DNA of 10,575 nucleotides from Gemmatimonadota bacterium. Its GTDB lineage: Bacteria > Gemmatimonadota > Gemmatimonadetes > Longimicrobiales > Gaopeijiaceae. Positions 1-6,327 of this stretch are shown one piece after another. Below the pieces are notes generated by a model. It was not told the DNA's origin, ran no database searches, and saw only the letters and a list, made by a program, of their open reading frames with translations. The stretch spans positions 1-10,575 of the forward strand of contig SKZC01000238.1 in assembly GCA_007127575.1 (NCBI GenBank), written 5' to 3'. The position numbers were made by a program, and so were the translations under genes. How positions within the stretch are numbered: the stretch's first letter is position 1; the number at the start of each line of letters is the position of its first letter.

Positions 1-344
1 CAACGCGCACGGCATCGTTTTCGGGACGCTAGTACCTCGTTGCGGAAGTCCGTGTTGACACCGAGAGCGTCGGAGCGCGGCTCCAGGTAGGCGCGACGAC
101 GAGGCATAGCAGCGCTACGTCGAGGAGGAGCAACGACGCTGGAGCGGATGCGGCGGCGCTCGAATGTACGCGGACTTCCGCAACGAGGTACTAGCGCCCT
201 CCGGGGCCTCGGCGTCCCGGCCCAGCCCGTCCCTGACCTGGAGGTCCTCCGCGGAGCCCTGGGGGGGGCGTCGAGGCCGGGCGGGCCTCCCCTTCCCCCG
301 CGGGCCCCGGGGGCGTGCCGGTTCGAGGTCTCTCTCGTCAGCGA
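1..344. other. Left-edge region without a supported gene
   Basis: Apart from the inverted repeat, I see no gene that I can support here. The minus-strand frame of the broken exported-protein gene stays open from 737 through to position 1 without another stop, giving an Arg/Pro/Gly-rich translation that does not look like a folded domain below about 345. An 8-base G run at 261-268 is a place where a homopolymer length error could hide the true end of that gene. A short minus-strand ATG frame starts at 107 and runs off the window edge, without a Shine-Dalgarno sequence. Plus-strand frames in this stretch are short and of low complexity. Confidence 0.5.
27..196. repeat. 26-bp perfect inverted repeat pair with nested hairpins
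   Basis: Positions 27-52 and 171-196 are exact reverse complements over 26 bases, separated by 118 bp. The match stops sharply on both sides, with only scattered further pairs. Smaller inverted repeats lie inside: AGCGTCG near 68 against CGACGCT at 134-140, CGACG at 97-101 against CGTCG at 118-122, and TAGC/GCTA at 107-117 with a 3-base loop. The whole could fold into a long imperfect hairpin. The overall form resembles a small non-autonomous element (MITE-like) or a structured RNA, but no target-site duplication is evident. When read in suitable frames, both copies encode the octapeptide DFRNEVLA, one on each strand. That follows from the inversion and does not by itself show coding. Identity is unknown; an assembly or amplification chimera near a contig edge is also possible. 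Confidence 0.6.
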
Positions 345-881
345 GGCATGGATTTCCAGGTACGAGGCACCTCGGTCTCGGGAGGTGATGATGCGGTCGA
401 CGGGGTGGTGAAGAGATTCGGAGAGAAAGCGAACGTTCACGAAGTCCACCACCTCCCGGTCGCTCAGGCGATGTGCGTGGGGTGCCCCTCGGTTTCGCCA
501 GTATCCATGCGCTCGGCCGTACGGCGGCCCCGCACGGCGAGGGAGGTGAGAGACGAAGAGGGTCGGGGCGATTCCGAGGTGCACGGTGACTTCGATCCAG
601 GACCAGCCTCGTGCCCTGAGGGCCAGCACCGTCTCTGGAGAGACTTCCGCCTCTCGGGCCAAGAGGAATACCACCGGCAGTTCGTCGTACCGGACGTGAT
701 GGGTATGACTACGGCGTACCCTCTCGTAGGGCACGCCCTAGTGATCGCCGATGGCCAGGTGAAGGTACCGAAGGCCGTCCCGGTCGAGGACCACTCCACC
801 TCGGACCTGCCCGTCCACTGCCGGGGCTCCAGCCACGAAAAGCAGTCCGGAAAGAAGCGGAAGGAGTAGCGTGCGACGCAT
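345..881 (-). pseudogene. Small exported protein of unknown function, interrupted by in-frame TAG
   Basis: The start at 881-879 is well defined: GGAGGAGG lies at 894-887, five bases before the ATG. The first residues, MRRTLLLPLLSGLLFVAGAP, followed by AVDG-Q, form a typical signal peptide. After 47 codons the frame meets TAG at 740-738. The same frame then continues for about 131 codons with protein-like sequence: YDELPVVFLLAREAEVSPETV, then LRARGWSWIEVTVHLGI, then GPPYGRAHGYWRN, then LSDREVVDFVNVRFLSESLHHP, and an end near SYLEIHA. I recognise this arrangement from small secreted proteins of unknown function found in several soil phyla. In those, the position after the pre-stop His is usually Tyr, so TAG probably replaces TAC or TAT. 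The 3' end is uncertain because no stop follows before the window edge. A genuine nonsense mutation, a sequencing error, or readthrough are all possible. The intact signals at the 5' end suggest recent loss if it is a true pseudogene. Confidence 0.6.
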
Positions 882-1153
882 TCGAGCCTCCTCCAGGCGG
901 AGCTCGCCTGGAGAGCCGAGCGCGTCGGCTCCGGCGGGGCGAGCCATCTACGATGCTGGGAGATGGGAGCAATGGACGTGCCAGGACTAGTTCTCGAACC
1001 GGAGGGGGGAGGTGCTGCGCGTCGTGGCGGTTCGGCAGGGATACGGAGGTCTTCCGGGGTGAGGAGAGCTCCATCCCGGAGAGTAAGAATTCCCAGGGGG
1101 CGGAATTTTTTCGCCGCTTGTGGGTGCCGGCATATTCGGTATATCTTCGGGTC
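882..1153. other. Divergent intergenic region between the exported-protein gene and dnaE2
   Basis: This 272-bp spacer should carry promoters for both flanking genes. On the minus strand a weak candidate pair is TTGCTC (972-967) and TAGATG (950-945), 16 bp apart. A GTTC-TC-GAAC imperfect palindrome lies at 990-999, but its spacing is not that of a known LexA box. The frame of dnaE2 is open upstream to 953, but that stretch shows no family similarity. Confidence 0.35.
1118..1145 (+). promoter_or_regulatory. Candidate dnaE2 promoter, possibly leaderless
   Basis: TTGTGG at 1118-1123 and TATATC at 1140-1145 are 16 bp apart and would place transcription initiation only a few bases before the ATG at 1154. 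This fits the absence of a Shine-Dalgarno sequence just upstream of that ATG. The -10 lies in ATATTCGGTATAT (1132-1144), whose ATAT arms flank a 5-base centre, so an operator could overlap it. The assignment rests on spacing and loose consensus only. Confidence 0.25.
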
Positions 1154-4100
1154 ATGCGAGACACTCCTCCCTACATCGAGCTCCACTGCCACTCCGGCTA
1201 CTCCTTCCGAGACGGAGCCTCTCACCCGGAGGAGCTCGTACTTCGGGCTAAAGGGCTAGGGTATCCGGCTCTGGCTCTCACGGATCATGATGGGCTGTAC
1301 GGTTCCATGGAGTTCGCTCAGGCTGCGCGAAGCGAAGGGATCCAACCCATCACAGGAGCCGAAGTGACGGTGAAGGAGTGTGGTCTGCCGGGAGAGGCGG
1401 GAAACACGAATTCCCCTCTTCCCGCCCTCCGTCCCGGCGAAACCGGGCTCCGGTTTCACCTCACCCTATTGGTTGAAACCCCGAGGGGTTATGCGAACCT
1501 CTGCCGCCTCCTCACCGAAACGCACATGAAGGCTCCTCGGGAGGACCCGGCCCTTCCCCTCTCCTCTCTTCTCTCTCGAACCGAAGGGATCATCCTTCTC
1601 ACGGGCTGCCGCCGAAGCCCTCTTCTTCACGCGTTGGAAGATGCATGGGCTACCGGAGAGGCGTTCGTGCGACGTCTCAGGGAGGCGTTCGGTCCCCACA
1701 ACCTTTTCATCGAGCTCCAGGAGAACGGAGTGAGGGGAGACGGAGCGCGAAACCGGGTTCTGGGTCGGCTAGGGGATCAGATGAACTTGCCGGTCGTGGC
1801 GACGGGAAACGTCCACTACCATCGAAGAAGGGGCCACCGCCTTCAAGACGTTCTTACAGCCATCCGATACCGAACCACCCTGGACGCTTCCCATGGATTG
1901 CGGCGTCCCAACTCGGAATTCTATCTCGCTCCTCCTCGAGTCATGGCTCGACGATTCCGGGGTCGGGAGGATGCTCTCGAGAGCACTCTGGAGATTGCGG
2001 AGCGCTGTGCAGAATTCGACCTCACCCGGGATCTGGGATACACCTTTCCCGACTTTGAAGGGAGCCAGAGTGGCGAGGCGGCGATCCAGGTCTTGGGGAG
2101 ACATTGTCGGGTGGCGCTGGAAGAACGCTACCCGGAGGACCCCTCCGAGGCCTTTCCCGACGAGATCCCCTCCTCCACCCTTCGCCGGAGAGCACGCCAC
2201 CGAAGAACGGACGCGGAGGAACGCCTGGAAGAAGAGCTCGTTCTGGTGGAACGCCACGGTCTCGCCGGCTTCTTCCTGGTCTACCGGGACATTATGGATC
2301 TGGCTCGGAAGGTGGCGGTTCAGGTCCGTGGAAGTGCCCCGCGAGCCCACTCGAACCTCCCTCCGGGCCGGGGTCGAGGCTCCTCCGTCTCCTCTCTCAT
2401 CTGCTACCTCATCGGGCTTTCTCATGTCGACCCGGTAGAGGCAAACCTGTTTCTGGGGCGTTTCCTGAACGATGCCCTGGAGTCGGTTCCCGACATCGAT
2501 CTGGATTTTCCCCGAGACATCCGTGAGGAGCTCATCCTGGCGGTCTATGAAAAGTACGGCAGCGAGCATACCGGACTCGTAGCCACCTTCCCCACCTACC
2601 GTCTCCGCTCCGCCGTTCGGGAAGTGGGAAGAGTCCTGGATCTTCCCATCGGAGAGTTGGAAAAGCTGGCGAAGCTGTCTGAGGGGAGATCCGGCCGAAA
2701 CTTCCAGGAGGAGATGGTGGGGATCCCTGGATTCGAAAAGAAGGCAGAGAGTCCCCTATGGGCACTGTTCAGCGGATTGGTGGAAGAGGTGGCCGGTCTG
2801 CCTCGCCACCTATCCCAGCACGTGGGAGGGATGATCATTTCCTCGCGGCCCCTCGTGGAGTTGGTACCGTTGGAGCCGGCTGCCATGGAGGGGCGCATCC
2901 TATGTCAGTGGGACAAGGACTCCTGCGATGACGCAGGATTCATCAAGATCGACTTTTTGGCTCTGGGGATGCTCTCCCTGGTGGAGGAGGCCACGGACCT
3001 CATCGCCGAACGGGGAACCGCTGAAGGGGCTCCCGTCCCCACAGTGAACGGTGCTCCGGACCTCTCCCGCATTGATCTTCACGACGAGGCCATCTACGAC
3101 CGGATTTGCGCCGGGGATACCGTGGGGGTGTTCCAGGTGGAGAGTCGAGCCCAGATCCAGATGCTTCGCCGGGTGCGTCCCCGAAATCTGGCCCAGCTTG
3201 CCATTCAGGTGGCCATCGTCCGTCCCGGCCCCATCGTAGGAGGGGCCGTGAACCCCTACGTCCGTCGAAGGGAAGAAGAGCGAGCCACCCCGGGCTACCG
3301 TCCTCCAGTGGATCATCCCCTCTTGCAGGATCCGCTTCAGGAGACGTTGGGCGTCATCATCTTCCAGGACCAGGTCCTCCAGGTTTGCCGGGCTCTGGCG
3401 GGGTTCACCGACGGGCAGGCCGAGGGACTGCGTAGAGCCATGAGCCGGAAGCGCTCCAAAGAGGCCATGAGGAGCTATCGAGACGCCTTCCTGGAAGGTG
3501 CCCGGCAACGCGGAGTGGAAGAAGACAAGGCGGAGAAGGTGTTTCGTCAGGTGGTGGCGTTCTCCGAGTTCGGCTTTCCCAAGTCCCACGCCGCCGCGTT
3601 TGCGCTCCTGGCCTATCAGTCCGCCTGGCTTCGCCACTACTTCCCCACCGAGTACACCGTGGCCCTCTTCAACAACCAGCCCATGGGCTTCTACTCGCTG
3701 GACGCCCTGGCTCGGGATGCCCGGCGAAACGGAGTCCGAACCTTCTTGCCCGACGTGAACCGGAGCGGAGTCCATTGTACTGCGGAAGGAGGCGACCTTC
3801 GGGTAGGGCTGGGATTCGTTCGCGGATGGGGAGAGAGGGTCGCTCAGCAGGTAGTGGAGGAACGGGAGAGCCACGGTTCCTACCGCTCTCTGGTGGACTT
3901 TCTCCGGCGAACCCCCGCAGCTCTGAAACGCCCGGCCGTGGAGAACCTGATCTGGGTGGGTGGGATGGATGGACTGGGACTCACCCGGCGGGAGCTCCTA
4001 TGGCAAACCGGGCTCTGGTTGGGACCGGAGGAAGAACGGGAAAGACGAGCCGCCGGCCGGCAAGACGATCCTCAGCTACACCTGGGACTTTCGGAACCGT

Positions 4101-4690
4101 ACTCCTCCCTTTCGTTCTCCAACCCCGGAGCGGAGGAGCGGCTTGTGGCCGAGTATCGCCTTCTCCATTTCTCTACCGAGCTCCATCCCCTCTCTCTGGT
4201 GCGGAACCGGTTGCCGAAGTCTACCGTCACCTCTGGTGAGCTTCCTCACCGACCCCAGGGCGCAACCGTGGAGTTGGCAGGCGTCGTGGTGGCCCGCCAG
4301 CGTCCCCAGACCGCAAAAGGGCATGTTTTTGTCCTCATGGAAGACGAAGAGGGTCCGGTGAACGTCATCGTGAAACCGAAGGTTTACGAACAGTACAGGA
4401 CGGAAGTACGAATGGAGCCTTTTCTGGTCGTCCAAGGGCGACTTCAGAAGGATGGAGCCACACTCAACGTTATCGCACATCGGATCCGGGCACTCCGGGG
4501 TAAGCTGGCCCCTCACCTTCCCGATCCTCTGGAATATTTTCCGGAGCGAGGGGCGGAGGAGGGGCCGGGTCAGGCTGAGCAAGCTCATGCCTCTTCGGCA
4601 GCCATGGGCACTGACCCGGCGGGCACCGACCCTTTTCGTTATCTGAGCTTCCTCCGGGAATCTCCACCTGAGGCCAGGAATTTCGGGTGA
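1154..4690 (+). CDS. dnaE2: Error-prone DNA polymerase DnaE2 (ImuC), C-family
   Basis: This is a C-family replicative-type polymerase used in mutagenic translesion synthesis, 1178 residues from the chosen ATG. The frame opens earlier, at 953, but homology begins at MRDTPPYIELHCHSGYSF, so 1154 is preferred despite the lack of a clear ribosome binding site. The N-terminal PHP domain shows HCH (11-13), TDHDGLYG (43-50) and a later GNVHYH. The palm carries PDIDLDF with catalytic Asp447 and Asp449, and the third Asp is D600 in KIDFLALGML. The segment GFPKSHAAAFALLAYQSAWL begins near 807 and is followed by NNQPMGFYS, a DnaE2 hallmark. A helix-hairpin-helix lies around 922-950. An OB-fold begins near 1039 with the DnaE2-type phrase VARQRPQTAKG. 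The tail ends EARNFG, like other DnaE2 C-termini. An extra loop sits at about 392-410 (VRGSAPRAHS...PPGRGRGSS), where typical DnaE2 reads QGRGSAANS. No imuA, imuB or lexA is adjacent. DnaE2 rather than DnaE1 is favoured by these motifs. Confidence 0.95.
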   Translation: MRDTPPYIELHCHSGYSFRDGASHPEELVLRAKGLGYPALALTDHDGLYGSMEFAQAARSEGIQPITGAEVTVKECGLPGEAGNTNSPLPALRPGETGLRFHLTLLVETPRGYANLCRLLTETHMKAPREDPALPLSSLLSRTEGIILLTGCRRSPLLHALEDAWATGEAFVRRLREAFGPHNLFIELQENGVRGDGARNRVLGRLGDQMNLPVVATGNVHYHRRRGHRLQDVLTAIRYRTTLDASHGLRRPNSEFYLAPPRVMARRFRGREDALESTLEIAERCAEFDLTRDLGYTFPDFEGSQSGEAAIQVLGRHCRVALEERYPEDPSEAFPDEIPSSTLRRRARHRRTDAEERLEEELVLVERHGLAGFFLVYRDIMDLARKVAVQVRGSAPRAHSNLPPGRGRGSSVSSLICYLIGLSHVDPVEANLFLGRFLNDALESVPDIDLDFPRDIREELILAVYEKYGSEHTGLVATFPTYRLRSAVREVGRVLDLPIGELEKLAKLSEGRSGRNFQEEMVGIPGFEKKAESPLWALFSGLVEEVAGLPRHLSQHVGGMIISSRPLVELVPLEPAAMEGRILCQWDKDSCDDAGFIKIDFLALGMLSLVEEATDLIAERGTAEGAPVPTVNGAPDLSRIDLHDEAIYDRICAGDTVGVFQVESRAQIQMLRRVRPRNLAQLAIQVAIVRPGPIVGGAVNPYVRRREEERATPGYRPPVDHPLLQDPLQETLGVIIFQDQVLQVCRALAGFTDGQAEGLRRAMSRKRSKEAMRSYRDAFLEGARQRGVEEDKAEKVFRQVVAFSEFGFPKSHAAAFALLAYQSAWLRHYFPTEYTVALFNNQPMGFYSLDALARDARRNGVRTFLPDVNRSGVHCTAEGGDLRVGLGFVRGWGERVAQQVVEERESHGSYRSLVDFLRRTPAALKRPAVENLIWVGGMDGLGLTRRELLWQTGLWLGPEEERERRAAGRQDDPQLHLGLSEPYSSLSFSNPGAEERLVAEYRLLHFSTELHPLSLVRNRLPKSTVTSGELPHRPQGATVELAGVVVARQRPQTAKGHVFVLMEDEEGPVNVIVKPKVYEQYRTEVRMEPFLVVQGRLQKDGATLNVIAHRIRALRGKLAPHLPDPLEYFPERGAEEGPGQAEQAHASSAAMGTDPAGTDPFRYLSFLRESPPEARNFG

Positions 4691-4764
4691 GCCAAAGAGG
4701 GACCCCGCTGCCCCTCGGTGGGAGGACTGGCACACCCCATGACAGAAGGTTGCTCGTTCCCCTC

Positions 4765-6024
4765 CTACCCTCGAACGACCGCACGCGCGGCCTCCCCGAA
4801 TCGTCGCGCTGCCTCCTGGAGGCCCTCTTCCTGCAGGACTCCGAAGCTCAGCCGTACGAAGCAGGTGTCCGTGGGAGTTGGAAAACAGAGGTCTCCCGGG
4901 ACGTACAGCACCCCGGCGTCCAAGGCGGCGGCCCAGAATGGGGAACCCATGGCCGTATCCACCCCTGGAGGCGCCTGTAGCCACAGGTAAAGACCCCCCT
5001 CGGGCTCCTCCCAAGCCCATCCGGCCTCCGGAAGCCCTTCGTTCCGGAGCGCCGCATGGAGGACCTTCATCTTGCATCGATACCGGTCCCGGAGGCCTCC
5101 CAGGTGCGCGTCCAGCTCTCCAGACTGCAGCGCCACCTCCAGCACCGCCTGGTTGAAGTTGGCGGTGCCGAAGTCGTGAGCTCCCTTGAGGTAAAGGATC
5201 CGGTCCCGGAGCTCCTCGTCGGAGCTACAGGCGTACCCCACTTTCAGGCCGGTGGCGAAGGGCTTCGTGAGGGTTCCGAAGTAGAGTCGGGGGAAAGGTT
5301 CGTACTCCGGGAGGGATAGGACGCTGGGAGCCGTGGGAGAGGTGTGAAAGTAGAGGTCCCGGTAGGCGGCGTCCTCCAGAATGACGGGGGTGAGCTTCGC
5401 CTCCTGGAGGGCCTCTGCGAGGATCGCCTTGTCCTCCCGGCTCATGGAGCGGCTGGAGGGGTTGGAGAAGTAGCTTACCAGGTAGACGGCCTTGAGCCGC
5501 TCCGACTCCCCCTCCGTGCGGAGGTTCGCCAGGAGCGATGTCAGAGCCTGCGGGTCCAGCTTTCCGGACCCTGGATCGGTGGGGAGCGGACGGAGGTCCA
5601 ACCCCAAGGACCGGGCGACATCCAGGTACACGAAGTACGTGGGTTGCTCCACCAGTACGATGTCCCCGGCGTCGCAGAGGACTTCCGAGGCCAAGGCCAG
5701 CCCCTGCTGGGAGCCGTTGGTGATGAAGATGCGGTCCGGGTGCATGGAGTCCCTTCGGCACCCGTCCCACTCCTCCAGGCGGTGGGAAAGGAGCCGACGC
5801 AGTCCGGGTCGGCCCTGGTTGGTTCCATACTGGAGATGCTCGGGCGGCCCCTGGCGCTCCGTGAGGTCCTGGACGATCCGGGAAACCGGCCCCGCCGGCA
5901 GAGACTCCGTGTCCGTGAAACCGGCGGCGAGGGAAAGAAGCTCCGGATTGTCCAAAGCCGTCTTCATGAGGCCGGTGATCTCGGGGGGGCGCAGCCGTTG
6001 TCCGCGTGCAGAATATCGGGTCAT
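4765..6024 (-). CDS. PLP-dependent aminotransferase, class I/II (MocR/LysN-like catalytic domain)
   Basis: This is a cytosolic fold-type I aminotransferase that would move an amino group between an amino acid and a 2-oxo acid; the substrate cannot be read from the sequence. The family core begins YSARGQRLRPPEITGLMK, so I place the start at ATG 6024-6022, preceded by GGAG with a 7-base spacer (TGGCTC plus one base at most), giving 419 residues. The frame is open as far as 6315, but the extension is Pro/Gly/Arg-rich and unlike the family. Visible motifs are GSQQGLALAS (cofactor phosphate region), NPSS with Asn188 in place of the usual NPTG, EDAAYRDL with Asp218 and Tyr221, GTLTKPFATGLKVGY with the Schiff-base Lys254, and FVRLSFG with Arg391 for the substrate carboxylate. 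It has no GntR-type helix-turn-helix, so it is an enzyme rather than a MocR regulator. 2-Aminoadipate or branched-chain and aromatic aminotransferases are all possible. It converges on dnaE2 across 74 bp and diverges from the peptidase gene. Confidence 0.88.
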   Translation of the reverse strand: MTRYSARGQRLRPPEITGLMKTALDNPELLSLAAGFTDTESLPAGPVSRIVQDLTERQGPPEHLQYGTNQGRPGLRRLLSHRLEEWDGCRRDSMHPDRIFITNGSQQGLALASEVLCDAGDIVLVEQPTYFVYLDVARSLGLDLRPLPTDPGSGKLDPQALTSLLANLRTEGESERLKAVYLVSYFSNPSSRSMSREDKAILAEALQEAKLTPVILEDAAYRDLYFHTSPTAPSVLSLPEYEPFPRLYFGTLTKPFATGLKVGYACSSDEELRDRILYLKGAHDFGTANFNQAVLEVALQSGELDAHLGGLRDRYRCKMKVLHAALRNEGLPEAGWAWEEPEGGLYLWLQAPPGVDTAMGSPFWAAALDAGVLYVPGDLCFPTPTDTCFVRLSFGVLQEEGLQEAARRFGEAARAVVRG

Positions 6025-6327
6025 GAGCCACTCCGTCTCGCGCCCGAGCACCCGGGGCGCTTCGAGGGGGGGCTGGGCGCCCCCCGAAAACAAGGTATCC
6101 ATCGACCGACGGCGGAATATACGGTTCACCCCGGACGCGTCGAGGCCAGGGCCAGTTGAGGGCTCCGCCCCCCCGGGTGGCATGAGCTCCGGTCGGGGTG
6201 CTTGTCCCTCCGGCCTCCCCCCTCCATCCTTTTTTCGAACCCTTCCGGTCATCCCGGACCCCCGACCCCCTGGACGACGTGGATCCGGGCCGGCCCAGGT
6301 GAACGCCTGAGACACGAGGACTCCCGA
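6025..6327. other. Divergent intergenic region with a G/C-run hairpin
   Basis: This 303-bp spacer must contain the promoters for the aminotransferase (minus) and the peptidase-nadB pair (plus). The most obvious structure is an inverted repeat at 6061-6088: TTCG plus a G run (6066-6072) pairs with a C run (6080-6085) plus CGAA. It lies about 37 bases upstream of the chosen aminotransferase ATG and would be in its leader if transcription begins further out. A second possible stem (GCGCCC with GGGCGC) lies between it and the ATG. I could not pick out a convincing promoter on either strand. Confidence 0.4.

Noticed and set aside
164..388. Small plus-strand ORFs beginning at 148 and 164, one arm of which encodes DFRNEVLA
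   Set aside because: The shared octapeptide is a by-product of the inverted repeat being read on both strands. There is no strong ribosome binding site and the remainder is Pro/Arg/Gly-rich.
315..869. 184-aa plus-strand ORF at the left
   Set aside because: It is the antisense of the broken exported-protein gene, has no ribosome binding site, and its translation has no recognisable motif. The minus-strand reading has a signal peptide and family-like motifs.
990..999. GTTC-TC-GAAC palindrome as a LexA operator for dnaE2
   Set aside because: The half-sites have the orientation and 2-base spacing of neither the Gram-positive nor the alphaproteobacterial LexA box, and it lies about 155 bases upstream of the ATG.
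953..1153. Upstream extension of DnaE2 to ATG 953
   Set aside because: The added 67 residues are Arg/Ser/Gly-rich and precede the conserved PHP-domain start; nothing in them resembles a DnaE2 N-terminus.
464..1225. 253-aa minus-strand ORF overlapping the dnaE2 start
   Set aside because: It runs out of frame through both the exported-protein gene and the 5' end of dnaE2, with Ser/Arg/Pro-rich shadow composition.
2900..3874. 324-aa minus-strand ORF inside dnaE2
   Set aside because: It lies fully within a well-supported gene, opposite conserved polymerase motifs. Long antisense frames are expected in high-GC coding sequence.
4691..4764. Possible bidirectional terminator between dnaE2 and the aminotransferase
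   Set aside because: GAGGG and CCCTC (about 4696-4715) can pair, but the stem is only five bases with a ten-base loop and there is no T run on either strand.
4076..5077. 333-aa minus-strand ORF spanning the dnaE2-aminotransferase junction
   Set aside because: It overlaps the dnaE2 C-terminus and reads the aminotransferase in the wrong frame.
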